NCBI GenBank assembly: GCA_037954665.1
Contig: JBBMOL010000023.1
Location: 1,364,001 to 1,428,000 of the forward strand
Reading direction: 5' to 3'
Source of the DNA: Laguncularia racemosa
Taxonomy: Eukaryota; Streptophyta; Magnoliopsida; Myrtales; Combretaceae
Length of the DNA stretch: 64,000 bases
Shown: positions 48,621-60,200 of the stretch, piece after piece
How positions within the stretch are numbered: the first letter of the stretch is position 1
Layout: each line of letters opens with the position of its first letter
Position numbers and translations under genes: made by a program
The notes under the pieces: generated by a model
The model's input: only the letters and a program-made list of their open reading frames with translations
What the model was told of the DNA's origin: nothing
The model's database searches: none

Positions 48621-50200
48621 TTGTTATTGTTATATAGTAAAGAGATAGGGATGTAACCAGGTATTTAGAATGGGCCTTGTAAAATCTGAACTCATCCTTA
48701 TAAGGTTTAAAGCCAAAACCTACCACTATAAGGTCATTACAACTTAGACACTTGACTTGACCTATCTTGATTACACGTAATATTATATTTTTCTTTTGAT
48801 TTTGTAGGATTTTCTAAACATATTCTTAAAGGATTTTTATAAATAAGTGCTCAATATACTTGTTAATCTCCTTGATAACAATATGTAATGTGGAGTTGAT
48901 AAAATAATGACAGTAAAATCTATAATTGACCATAAATAAGAGATGATGAAATGAGAAAGAGATGAATGATTGAGACAGTATGAAACGAATGAGACAAAAA
49001 CAAGATAAAGAGAGAGGATAAGTGGAGAGCGATTAGGTAAGATTATGATTACACTTACTGATTTACAAATAAATGAAATTTGCAAATTATATTAATTGTG
49101 TAGTATAAAACAAGCATAGGATATACATAGTTCAAGAGCAAGTATTATTATTAATATATTATTTTTTATTAGGTCAGGTTTCTTGTTACATTTTTTTATA
49201 GTTCTAAAATTTGACCCTAAATCTTTGAGGATTTTTAATTATGTTTTAAAACCTAATAAAAACCCTATAATAATTGAATACTTATAACAATTCCTCTATT
49301 GCATCCCTAATAAGAAAGGTTGAAAATTCAAGACATTTATAATCAACAATGGGTAAGTTTACCTTTCTAATATAAAAATTTGAAATTACAAAATAAATTA
49401 TAAATGGCTAAGAAAACTCAAATTTTAGGCATTGAACTACAATAAGCCTTAACAACCCATTTTTCTCACCTTGCTAAACTTAAGTCACGTTCAGTTCACC
49501 GTAATACAATTCTATTATGGCCTTGTTCTATATGGAACAAGAATTATGACATTTAGTTGGTCTTCATCACAGAATATGCATTCGGTGAGGAATTAGAATG
49601 GAGTGAAATGCTGAATTGCAATTACATTTGAAGATCTCGAAATCACCATTATGTAGGTACTATAGATTTCTTCTTCCAAAATTAGCCTCATGTCTTCAAC
49701 TGCCAACTATGTCTTGTTATAGGGAACTATGGGTCATTTTTCGTGCATGCTGTTCGTTGGTGGAACTATGGGTTGTCGTTTGTTTGTGCACGCTAAATTC
49801 GTCACCACTGTTGTTGGGATGTCAGGCGCCATCGTGTGTTTCCGTTTTTAGATCTTTGTTATCACAACCCCGTTGCCGTTGTTAGATCTCCATCGTTGTA
49901 ACCTCACTACCATTGTTGGATCTCCGTCGTTGCAACCTCTTTGCCTCCGTCCTCTTCGACTGTATGTTTCCATTTTTGTATCTCTATCATCGTAACCTCG
50001 CTACCTTGCCTAAGTGCCTTTGTTTGAGCCATCACCCAATGGATTCAAGCCATGGAAGAGCAAATCTACAGTTTGTCGTTGTATGTACGTGTGGAGAACA
50101 ACTACAACTGGATAAAAAAGTAAATAGTTTAAAGCAGTAAGGGTAAGATAGTATTTTCGCAACTGAGTATATAAATCCTTTTTACCTAGGGCTAACATTC
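48621..50200. other. intergenic, no gene recognised
   Basis: Mostly AT-rich. From about 49600 to 50130 composition is more even and there are several open stretches in the plus frames with Cys- and Leu-rich translations that match no family. They probably belong to the LTR-like remnant downstream. Confidence 0.4.
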
Positions 50201-52215
50201 CTCCCTCATTTATACACCTCACAAAACCCTAGACACACTTTGTAGAAAATCCGAAGAGAGAAAAGGACAAGCAAATGCTAAAATTCATCAACTAGTTTGA
50301 GGTGAGTAGATCGATCAATAAAATCGATCATTAAATTGTGTACATCATAAAGCGATAATTAACCTATTAAGGTCATTTACGGATCTAGATCAATCAGTGA
50401 TACACAAGGGATGAAACACACGATTCACTTATCATGATAATGATTCGGATCAAGTAAGTGTATCTACTAGTGCATTACATTGTAAATTTTATGTTAGACA
50501 AATCAATTAGGTTGAATTGATTAAAAATTGGGTAGAGAGATCGATTTACAAAGTGTACAGTGAGATACATGGCCTCCTAACACAACTGTGTTGGAACCGT
50601 GTTAAAGACCCAAGGTGAATCGAGAGATATATAATCGTGTTGAAAATCTAAAGTAAATAGAGAGATACACAACCTCTCAAGACGACCATGTTGAAAAAAA
50701 AAAAAAAAAACACCTCTTAACATGACCATATTGAGGTTGTGTTGATGAATAGTAGACAGAGAGATATACGACTTCTCAACATAACCATGTTGAGACAGTG
50801 TTGAAATATATATATATTGCATTACAGCCTTTGGCACAATTGTGTATTACCCCATATTCAACTACATGACCGTGTTGAGTTGAAACACGTCTATTTTCCT
50901 TTTAATATTTACAACAATACAATTCTAAAAGCAAATAATTTGAATCATGTATAGGTTTAGGAGATTTGTGAAGCTAAAAAAGTATAAGATAAACCAAATA
51001 TTATGATTCAAGCACGTGTATACCATGTTTGTTGCTTGTGCTTGATAAATTAGATTTTTATGTGTAGGTTTAATAATATTATAAGTGAACCTAATTGAAT
51101 GTGGATGTAATTGTAAATTGTTAGGTCCAAGAAACTGAGTGTGGGTCGGTGTTCTTGAGGTTGCACCCCAATGATCGGTATGTGATGTTGTCTCTAGTGG
51201 AGTCGTGTACCAAAATGATTCGGGGTCTTATGTGGAAGTTTATATATGGAAGGTTGTGATGTGAAATGTTATAATGTGGAAGCTTGTGACATGTAATGTG
51301 AAAGGTTGAAGCGTATAGACTCATGGACAGTGAGGTAAAACAATTGTCATATATATATTATTATTATTATGTATGGTTGTGGAAGGTTTGATGTGTGAGG
51401 ACTCATGGGAATAGTGGGGAGTACCCACTGTTATATATATATATATTATATATAGTTGTAGAAGGATGATGTGTGAGGACTCATGACTTATAGACAGTGA
51501 GGGGTACCAATTGTCATATACATATTATTATGTATAGTAATGAACTAATGGACAAAGAGGTATATCTTTTTTAGATATATATATGTATATATTACTTGTG
51601 GATGGATTGTGAATGGATGTTTATGAATGTGACGTGTGAAGATGTTTATGATGAGATTGCGTATTAGCTAAAAAATGTGAAAGATAAATAAAATTATGTA
51701 TGAATATTATGATGCATCTTGCATGTGTTATTGCTTATAACATGGCATGCATGTGTGTGTGTAGCTATGTATTGTATTGGGTGTTAGCTCACCCTTTATA
51801 GGAAATTTTTTTAGTTGCAGATGCTACAGGAGAAATTATGGGCTATGTTAAAGACCTGGGGGAAACAACTCTAGATTAAAGCAATGAAGAGAATTTAGAA
51901 TACGTTTATTACGATGATTAGTAAATATATTAAGGAAAGACATGTTAAATTTTTATTTAGTCATTTTCAAAATTTTTATTGTAAGTGAATGCTAATCGCT
52001 TCCACTGTTTAATTTGAGAATAATGTTGATGACTTATTATTGAGGATGGGAAATTTCATTAATCTCTATTATGTAGCAAATGATTTATGATTATTATCAG
52101 GAGTACATGAATGTGAGTATTTGGAAAATAGCGGTGATTAAGCCTTTGCGTGCCTTTAGGAAATGAGGATACATGACAGGCCGTAACGTACCCGGGTTTT
52201 GGGGCATTACAACTC
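50201..52215 (+). repeat. LTR-like retrotransposon remnant
   Basis: The segment 51770-52215 resembles the 3' part of plant Gypsy-type LTRs: GGTGTTAGCTCACCCTTTAT, a TTGCAGATGCTACAGGAGAA phrase, and a close with AACGTACCCGGGTTTTGGGGC followed by ATTACA. Upstream, 51120-51560 carries several degenerate units containing GTGTGAGGACTCATGG and GACAGTGAGG...CAATTGTCATATA. No gag or pol sequence was seen and the matching second LTR was not located, so a solo LTR or truncated copy is most likely. Confidence 0.42.
50530..50880. repeat. degenerate dyad repeats (GTGTTGA / TCAACA)
   Basis: A run of irregular units each containing GAGAGATAYA and a short dyad such as CTCAACAT-aacc-ATGTTGAG (about 50773-50792). 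Further GTGTTGA and CCGTGTT words continue to about 50880. The arrangement recalls the ACACGG-type dyad array at 55205-55385. Confidence 0.5.
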
Positions 52216-52750
52216 TTGTAGCAACCTACATAAACTTAAGGTGCATTGGAGACTCAAAAATTAAAAAGAAGTACATTTCCTTGTCCAGATGCAATAGTCC
52301 CATGCACTAATTGACATGCATACAAACAACCATCAATTATCTTCAAAACTGTGAACATCGATGCTAAAGTTTCTAGCATTTATTTGTTGTAAGAAAACCA
52401 GAGTAAGAAATAACACTAAAAAAAGATGCTCCATGCTATAGAAGAAAGTAAAAAAAGTTCTCTATTGATTATAAGTTTTTTATGAATCATAGACCTTGAT
52501 TTCATGGGAATCATGTACAATAATGACAAAGATCATCTCTAGGTGATACAACGTGAACATGCCTATTTCTCATAAAGCAACATCATATACACTAAACTTC
52601 CTTGAAATATCAACATCATATAACATGAATTGCATTGGGTTCTTACAAGTTTCATGTCTTCTCTTACATAGATTCTTACAAATAGACAAACACAAAATAA
52701 ATGATACCCTCAAAAGATAGCTCAAGGTGATTAAGACTAATTATACAATA
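52216..52750. other. intergenic, no gene
   Basis: No supported feature; AT-rich sequence between the LTR-like remnant and the Myb/SANT-like relic. Confidence 0.5.
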
Positions 52751-53520
52751 TTAACCTTTAGCTTCAGTCATTTTCTCTTTTGAATAAACATGAGGCCTAG
52801 TGTGCTTGATGATCTCATTCCCTGTCCTTATAGGTTTAGCCATTTTCTCAATTACAAGTTGAATTTTCTCATCCTCTTTCTCATAGAGTTCCTCACTCAC
52901 AATTTTGAGTTCCTTGCCTTTTGCCTTAACTGAGGTTTGGGAGTCCATTTAAGAATTAACACTTAATATAATAGTAGGACTTGTACTTTGGGAAGTTTGT
53001 GCTATAGAGGTCAATTGTTCATCAACATCATGGCATGGATTAGAGAATGAAGTCTCCAATGTAAATTGATTTTCCAGTACAGTATGATCTATTTTGGATA
53101 TTTTTGAACCTCCTATCTCATTTTTCTCACATGCCTATCTTTGCATTTTTCCCTCTACTATCTCAGCACCTTGGCCTGTAGCCTTATCGCTACCAAATAT
53201 TTCTCGAAGTTTATCATAATGCATAATTAGTTTAGTCATCCACTTCTTTGCTTTTTTTTTTTTTTAAAGCAAGCATATATTTCATTATGTAATAAACATT
53301 AATTGGTTTTTGTATCGACATATTTTATACAAATATTAGTGCCTCTATTAAAGCTTGCCAAACCTCATGCTTAGCTTCAAATAGACATGAGATGGGACTC
53401 CATGCAAAACCACTTCAATAGTTGAAGAGATTAAACACTTTATGAAAATTGGGCTTAATGGTCTTTAACCACCTATTCTTGATCTTCTCCTTATCAATGG
53501 ATGAATTTTTTGTTTATTTT
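52751..53520 (-). pseudogene. Myb/SANT-like ORF relic of a PIF/Harbinger element
   Basis: Minus-strand pieces of the Myb/SANT-like protein encoded next to plant PIF/Harbinger transposases. Between about 53490 and 53340 the translation reads KIKNRWLKTIKPNFHKVF, then a stop, SGFAWSP and EAKHEVWQALIEA, the order seen in this domain family. About 53260-53150 reads YDKLREIFGSDKATGQGAE. A last open piece at 52948-52751 is a Lys- and Glu-rich C-terminal region. Stops and a T-rich insertion (about 53250-53340) break the reading frame. It follows the transposase relic on the same strand. In active elements this protein helps the transposase bind DNA. Confidence 0.65.
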
Positions 53521-53534
53521 TCGTGAAGTTCTAT

Positions 53535-54040
53535 CACAATATTGTCATATGCAATTGAAGTCAATGTTTTATCTTGCTTGTTCTTGCCATGAAATCTTGA
53601 TTCCTCATCATTGGACACTTTTACGCGAATGTGTATTCCATGAATTGCACCAATAGAATCCTAATACATTGATGAAGGGAAATACATAAAAGGACAAAAG
53701 TTTTAACTTGTATAATTGTAAAAGTGTTGATAATTTTACCTTAAAATAAGAATAGAACCTCGTGTTGTTGAGTATTTCTCGTGGAACTATCATGCCATCA
53801 AGTTACTTCAGAAATTCATCTTCAAAATAGATCAATGCTCTAAGTATACTATGGAAATGCCTACTCATAGTTTTGCTAGAATGGTGGAAAAAAAATGATA
53901 TTGTACGATTTCTAACATTATGTACTAGAATATGTAGAAACTTAGCAACTTGTTCTTCAATCAATGCTTATCGTGTGTCTCTAAGATGACTGCTACTTCT
54001 TAATATGCCATATAAATTTTCGAAAGCCATAGAACCCATA
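53535..54040 (-). pseudogene. PIF/Harbinger (HARBI1-like) transposase relic
   Basis: The minus strand from about 54040 reads AFENLYGILRSSSHLRDTR, then EEQVAKFLHI, NVRNRTISFFFHHS, SRHFHSILRALI, EDEFLK (stop), VPREILNNTRFYSYFKDSIG and AIHGIHIRVKVSNDEESRFHGK, ending in a loss of similarity near 53535. These are consecutive parts of the plant PIF/Harbinger transposase, up to and including the first catalytic-Asp region, where the usual AIDGTHI reads AIHGIHI, so that Asp is lost. The rest of the catalytic core is missing. It is a dead copy. Two non-autonomous elements with PIF-like ends lie in the window (42800 and 55026). Confidence 0.75.
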
Positions 54041-55025
54041 TATGTTATGTTTCAACATTTTCTCTCATCTCATAATTGCACCAGAAGTTCTTGTTGAATT
54101 TGATCTCTTTTCAATGATAATGTGATACTAGTTATTGATTTTTCCATGATGTATATGTGTTTACACCCTCTATAAATTATTCTACTTATGTAATTTCCAT
54201 TTCATGAATTCTTATTCAATCCTCAATCTAATCATCCTCAAAATCATCATCACAAGTACCGTTGTCAATAATTTCGGCATCATCCATATGGCAATGCCTA
54301 AAATCCTAAAAGAATGTAAGATGCAAACTTTTAATTATAATACAAAGTGACAAAAAAAAAATCAAAATATGTAGATACAACGCATGATTCCAATTTGTTA
54401 TGATTCATGATGTGCTAAAGATCCTAAAACATTCAATCATGCAATCCAATTCTAAAATGTTAAATTTAATTTTCTCTTTAAAGGATGTTCCTTTTAAGTC
54501 AATTGTCTATTATGTAACTACTCACCTTTTGAAATGATAAAATGATGATAATTCTATCATCTAATTGTTATTAAAAAATGTGTTTGCATGATGTTATTTA
54601 CAAATTGTTGAGCCATATGCCCTTCATCTCAATAAAAAATGAATGAAGCATTAAAGACCTTGTTGAAAACATTTAAAATGTGTAAATCATTTTTTTTATT
54701 CCTTCATAACTTTCTAATTCATTTACCAGATAAGTTGATCAAGTAACACTTTTGTAGGTGATAGTGCTTAGCTACACTTAACCATAGGATAAATTGAGAG
54801 AAATATTCATAGCTAAAGATGAAAAAAACAAGATATATATGCAAAGGCAACTATCATGTATATTATTAACTAAAATTAGAACATATAACAGCGGAAGGCA
54901 TAGAACATCAACAAATAATTCCTTCATTATCTTAGTATTACAAAAAAAAGTTTATTGAAACGTATATTTTAGGGGGTTCAATTTTAATTAGAAAGAAAGG
55001 ACATGAAAGTCCAATAGAAGCCTCA
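54041..55025. other. intergenic, no gene
   Basis: AT-rich flank of the PIF/Harbinger relic. The 5' part of the element is expected here, but I could not recognise protein or terminal repeats. Confidence 0.45.
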
Positions 55026-56187
55026 GGTAGCGTTTGGTTGGCATTGGAATTCGGCACTGGACTGGACAAAAATTTTTGTCCTCCGTTTGGTTGCCATCCT
55101 TGAAGCAAGTACTGGACTAAACGGGAGTATGGTACTGGACTAAATCAGAAATATTAGTACCGTGTAGAATTCGGGACAAAAAATTCGGTACTGGACTATC
55201 CTTCCTTCGATAGATACACGGTCCTACTACACGGGCGTGTATACAAACCGTGTATCTCTCTGACTCAGTGAACTCTGGGCGTGTATATTCCACACGGCCG
55301 TTTGTAATAGCCGTGTATGCCTCTGGCTTCTTTGTTCTTCATACACGGTTTACTACACGGGTGTGTATTCCAACCGTGTATTAATCTAATAAAATAAAAT
55401 TTTATTTTATTATACAAACAAATAAATTTCAGCTAAATCCTTTGATTTTTAAATATTTATATATTTATAAAAATATAAAAATATATCTAAATAATAAATA
55501 TTATAAAAATATTTATATAATATAATATATACCAAATATAATATAAAAAAATTATATTATATTATTTTTTTTATTTTGTAATATCTAATATTTTTTATCG
55601 TATTATAATCTAAATGCTAGCTAAAAGTATATTTTTTTTCCTTAAAAAACCATATGTTCTAATCAGATTAGTTTAATTTATGATTAGTTTGGTTTAATTA
55701 GTTTTTTACCGAACCTTACATATTGAGCTAAAACGCTCATCTAAGTAAATACGTCATCTTGGATGGATTTTCTAATTTTGAAGTCCTTCAATGACTTGTT
55801 TAAAGTGGTTGATGATATGTGGATGGTTCAGTGTAAAAGTGTTTCATATTTTCAGTGACATATTCAAAATCATAAATAATGTATTATTTCATTAAATATA
55901 ACATATTTCCTAAAATATTTAATAATATTTATTAAACCTTCAAATCATTTTTTGTTATAATAATATCAAATATATATAAATAACTATGATATGATTAAAA
56001 AAGGAAAAATTATCAATTTTACGCTGTCTAGTCCAGTACTTTGCAATCCAAACACTGGACAGCATAAAAATCCTTGTCCAGCACTGAACAAACCAAACGT
56101 GGTACAATTTTTTTTTTGTCCAGTCCTTTATTTTTAGTCCAGTCCAGTACTCCTTGTTCTGTTCAGTACCAGCAACCAAACGGTACC
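55026..56187. mobile_element. 1.16-kb non-autonomous DNA transposon, copy 2 (PIF-like TIR)
   Basis: It begins GGTAGCGTTTGGTTGGC and ends, reversed, GGTACCGTTTGGTTGCTGG. The 3-bp sequence TCA directly flanks both ends (55023-55025 and 56188-56190), a size expected for PIF/Harbinger insertions, although TTA or TAA is more usual. Subterminal GTACTGGAC and GTCCAGTAC words are repeated. The last ~220 bases align closely with those of copy 1 at 42800, but the interior is unrelated and contains an ACACGG dyad array. No transposase is encoded. Confidence 0.72.
55205..55385. repeat. ACACGG/CCGTGT dyad array inside transposon copy 2
   Basis: Three short units, each made of TACACGG-type and CCGTGTA-type half sites around an ACACGGGYGTGTAT core: near 55212-55252, 55270-55322 and 55340-55380. 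The first and third are near-copies of each other (TACTACACGGGCGTGTAT versus TACTACACGGGTGTGTAT). Each can form a GC-rich hairpin in otherwise AT-rich DNA. Confidence 0.7.
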
Positions 56188-57208
56188 TCAACACTTTAAC
56201 TTTAATAGCAATCCTAGACCATTTTCTTCAAATCTACTCAACTTTGCCCATTTCAACATATTCTTGTCTAAAAGCATAATATTTCCATTGAAAATTTGCA
56301 ATCATTCGAAAAACTCTCGAAACATACAATCTATTGTAAATCCCAACAAGAATAATTAACTTAACTCATAAAATTTTATTTTATTATAAATTGAAGAAAA
56401 ACAAAAAAGAAAAGAAAAAGAGCTAAAAGATTATCATCAATGTACCTTCTTTAGGAAAATAACAATATCAACACTGTTTAGAGAAAATGGGTGAATATGT
56501 TGATGGAGATAGTCTAGATGTTAATTTATATATTAATGGTAAAGATTTAATGAATTAATAATAGAGATTTAATGTGCTTAACTGAATAGTGATATTAAAA
56601 ACCAGGTCGATCCTAGAAAATAAGGGATGGGATGAGGTCTTGTGTCATTTATTCTCTTGCAAAATATATATCCTCTATTTTCTTGGCAAAAAGCTACGTT
56701 AGGTGAAAAAAAAAATGTCTCTTGGCTTTTTTCATTTTCCTCCTTTTTTTCAAGGATATTTTAGTAACTTCTCAATATTTACATTCTTTTTCATTACTTT
56801 TTAGAAAAATTTTACGGTTCTACTAGTGTTTCTGTATACCGATCTAATTTAAATATTATTAATAATTTATATATTAATAATAGAAATTTAATGATGATCA
56901 ATAGGTAAAAATTTAATACACATAATTAATAGTAAAATTAAGAACCGAACTAATCTTATTAAAATAGTATACCATAAAAACTCACTTTCTCTCCCCATTA
57001 TAATTCCACTCATTTTCATCCTCTTCTTTCCAATTCTACCGTCTATTAAAATATCCAAACATGCATCTTCTGCCCTTTTCCCCTCTCTTTTTTGATTTGC
57101 AACTACTTCCTCCAATCCAAACACAGCGTTAAATCAAAACCCTTCCAAAACCCCAAACCATTTTCACCACCAAAAAGAAGCTGTTCTTCTTCATTTTCTG
57201 TCCAAGCC
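56188..57208. other. intergenic and 5' flank of the Mpv17-like gene
   Basis: AT-rich with no supported gene until about 57000. From there CT-rich sequence typical of a plant 5' UTR leads to the start codon of the Mpv17-family gene. Confidence 0.5.
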
Positions 57209-60200
57209 ATGATCTCTTCATATACAGCCACTTTTGCTCGCCATTCTCCTGCAATGTATCGTTTCCTGCCTCTTTCACGGACACCCGTTTTTTCTAACTT
57301 CGGTCTCCGGAGCCGATATCATGCGAACCCAATTCAGATAACCGGGTTCAGGGACCTTTTTTCCTGTAAAGACGGTTCCTTTACGTTGAATTCAGGCAAT
57401 TCTGGAGTTTTTAAGAAGCTGGGTCGTCTTGAAACGGGATTTGGCCAATTGGGTGTGGACGAGATTCGGTTTTCGGCGGTTTCGGATTCTGGAACTGGAG
57501 GGCCCGGTGGTTACGGAGGTTCCGGTGACAGTGGTTATAGAGGAAGAGGTGGCGGTGGTGGGGGTGGTGGGGATGAGGGTGGAAGTAACTGGTCTTTTAT
57601 TGCTTGGTAAATTATGCTGGCCTTTTCTTTTAGTTATTCTCTTTTACTGAATTTGTCAGTTTTTCATCCGCTAATACAGTAAAGACGTTCCCTTTTCCTA
57701 TCTAGATGGCTCAGAGTGTTTCCGTAGCTAATTTTCTGGTTTCCACACTAATTGCCTTTGTTAAATTCACAAAGCTAGTTTCGTTTACTCGTGGTGGAAT
57801 GGTTCATAGTTTGTCTTGAGGGTAAGATTCGGATGGACTGACATACTTTTTGGGGAGATAAGTTGCAAATATGAAGTTGAGCAGCTCCGTGTTGTGTAAA
57901 GATTTTCTTACGTTGCGTTCTTATGTAGTTTTCTTTTTCATATGGATGGGCATAGGAGTATCTTTATAGAGTTACTTAGCAGGAGCTCTGAGAATTAGGG
58001 ACTCACCCCTCGGCCATTGAAGGGGTTCCAATTTAAGAGGCCAGCCCTTGTATGAGGACTTCATCTATCAGATCCTAATGCATTTGTTCTTTTTTTTTTT
58101 TAAATTCTAATACTTGAAACATCTCAATTCAGTCTTGTTTTATTAAGTAATAAATATAATAGTTCACACTATATGTACAAATTTAAGCTTTTGGATTACA
58201 TGGTTGTTGCGCTATTCATAATATGGTATCAAAACAGGGGTCTTAGTCCAAACCTTATGTAGTCATTTCACCCCCTTGCCACTTGATGGGCTTTAGTTTA
58301 AGTCTGAAGAGGCGTATTAAGTAATAAATACAATAGTTTACATTATATCTATAAGTTTAAACTTTTATATTAGATAGTTAAGTCCTTTGTCCACTTGATA
58401 GGCTTTAGTTTAAGTCAGCCCATGAGTGAGGGGGCATATTGTGTAATAAATATAGTAGTCCACACTATATCTACAATTTTAAGTTTTTAGATTATATGGT
58501 TATGGTACTAACTATAACATGTTTCCATTAGGTATACATATACACACACCAGTATGATATGATACACAAGAAACTCATTGTCATTAAAAATGAAAAATCT
58601 TGAGGGAAGGGGTTTGTTAAAAGTGCTCATGTGGCACTTTAAAAACTCTTAAGCATCCCTTCCCATTAGTAAAGATGCTCTACAGCATCTTGATCAGTTT
58701 TCAAGCTCATTCTATTCAATTTCTTGCCTTGTGCTTTGAGGAAAATTTTCGATCATTGGTGATATGAGGAAATGTTCTTCACTTGTAGGAGAAGGTGATC
58801 GACTGTAGTTATATTTCTGTTCCTTATGTCCACAATTTCCTATTGTAGTTGTTCTTTCTCCTCAGTAACACAGTCTTTGGTAAGTTCTATTGTCATTTTG
58901 CTCATTTGTATCGGTATTGCCTATATATAGGTATCTTGGCCTCCTTGCAAAGTACCCTGTGCGGACTAAGGCTGTCACATCTGCATTGCTGACTTTCATT
59001 GGAGATTTAATATGCCAGGTAGAATCAATTCTGGCATGTGAAGAAATCATATATACTCTTATTTGTGTATACCTGTTTGGTATTAGACTTGGCACATATA
59101 GATCCTACTTGGTATAGTTGGTTTTTGTGGAAAAGTTGAGAATTATGCTTTGAGAACTAGAACTCCAAGAAAATATTGTAGTTGGTGTAAATGAAAGAAA
59201 GCTCTGTTGAATTCTATCATGTTTTGTACTGTTACATTGCGTTAAAAGAAAACAGAATTGAACTCAAGTATTTATACTGCTATGACTAAAGAAAACTAAC
59301 TCACACCAGCTAACTACTTCACATTTGTGTTACTATACAAATGAATAAATCAGGCTAAGACTTCACATCCCCACCAAACACCCCCCTCTCCCCCCACCTC
59401 AAGTTGGAGCTTCTTGCAAGCCTAACTTGGAACAGATGAAGACAATGATGAAGCAGGAAGCGCTTTGGTAAATACATCTGCCAATTGAAGCCGTGAAGGG
59501 ACATGAATATCTTAAGAAACCCAGTTGTAACTTGATCACCAGTGAAATGTACATCTATATCAAGATGTTTGGTATGACTATGTGAAGAAGGGTTACAAGC
59601 AATCTGAAGAGCTGATTTACTGTCGCAACATAAAGAGACTGGCAAGGGGATGACAATCTTCAAATTTTTAACGATGTAAGATACCCAAACTAATTATTTA
59701 CATGTAGAGGCTATACTATGATATTCAGCCTCAGTTGTAGAAGTAGACATGGTCCTTGGCTTTTTGGTTTTCCACAAAATCAAGGTATTTCCAAGTAAGA
59801 CACAATAACCTGTCAATGATCTCCTATCCATTGAATATGATCCCCAATTAGCATCCGAATATCCAGTGAGATTCAAAGAATTGGAAGAAGAGTAAAATGA
59901 CCCTAAAGAAATGTTGCCTTTTGAGATTTCGAAGCACATGAAATAAAGCATTCAAATGATCTGTTCTGGGAGCACTCAGAAACTGACTAAGAACATGCAT
60001 AGCATAGCAAATATCAAGTCGTGTTAAATTGAGATACAAAAGTCTACCCACAAGTCTTCCATAAAGTGCAAACTGAACCTAACTTTGCAACTGGAGAAAA
60101 TGTGTTGTGGTAGTCTATTTCCTCAATTTGATTGTAACCCTTTACAACTAGTTTGGCTTTATAGCATTCAATATTTCCAATTTGATTTTGTAGACCCACT

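Noticed and set aside
49616..50140. Two Cys- and Leu-rich open stretches in plus frames
   Set aside because: No domain recognised; they fall next to an LTR-like remnant and lack splice or promoter signals.
57429..57650. Val-rich open stretch overlapping Mpv17-like exon 1
   Set aside because: It is the alternative frame of the Gly-rich segment of the real exon.
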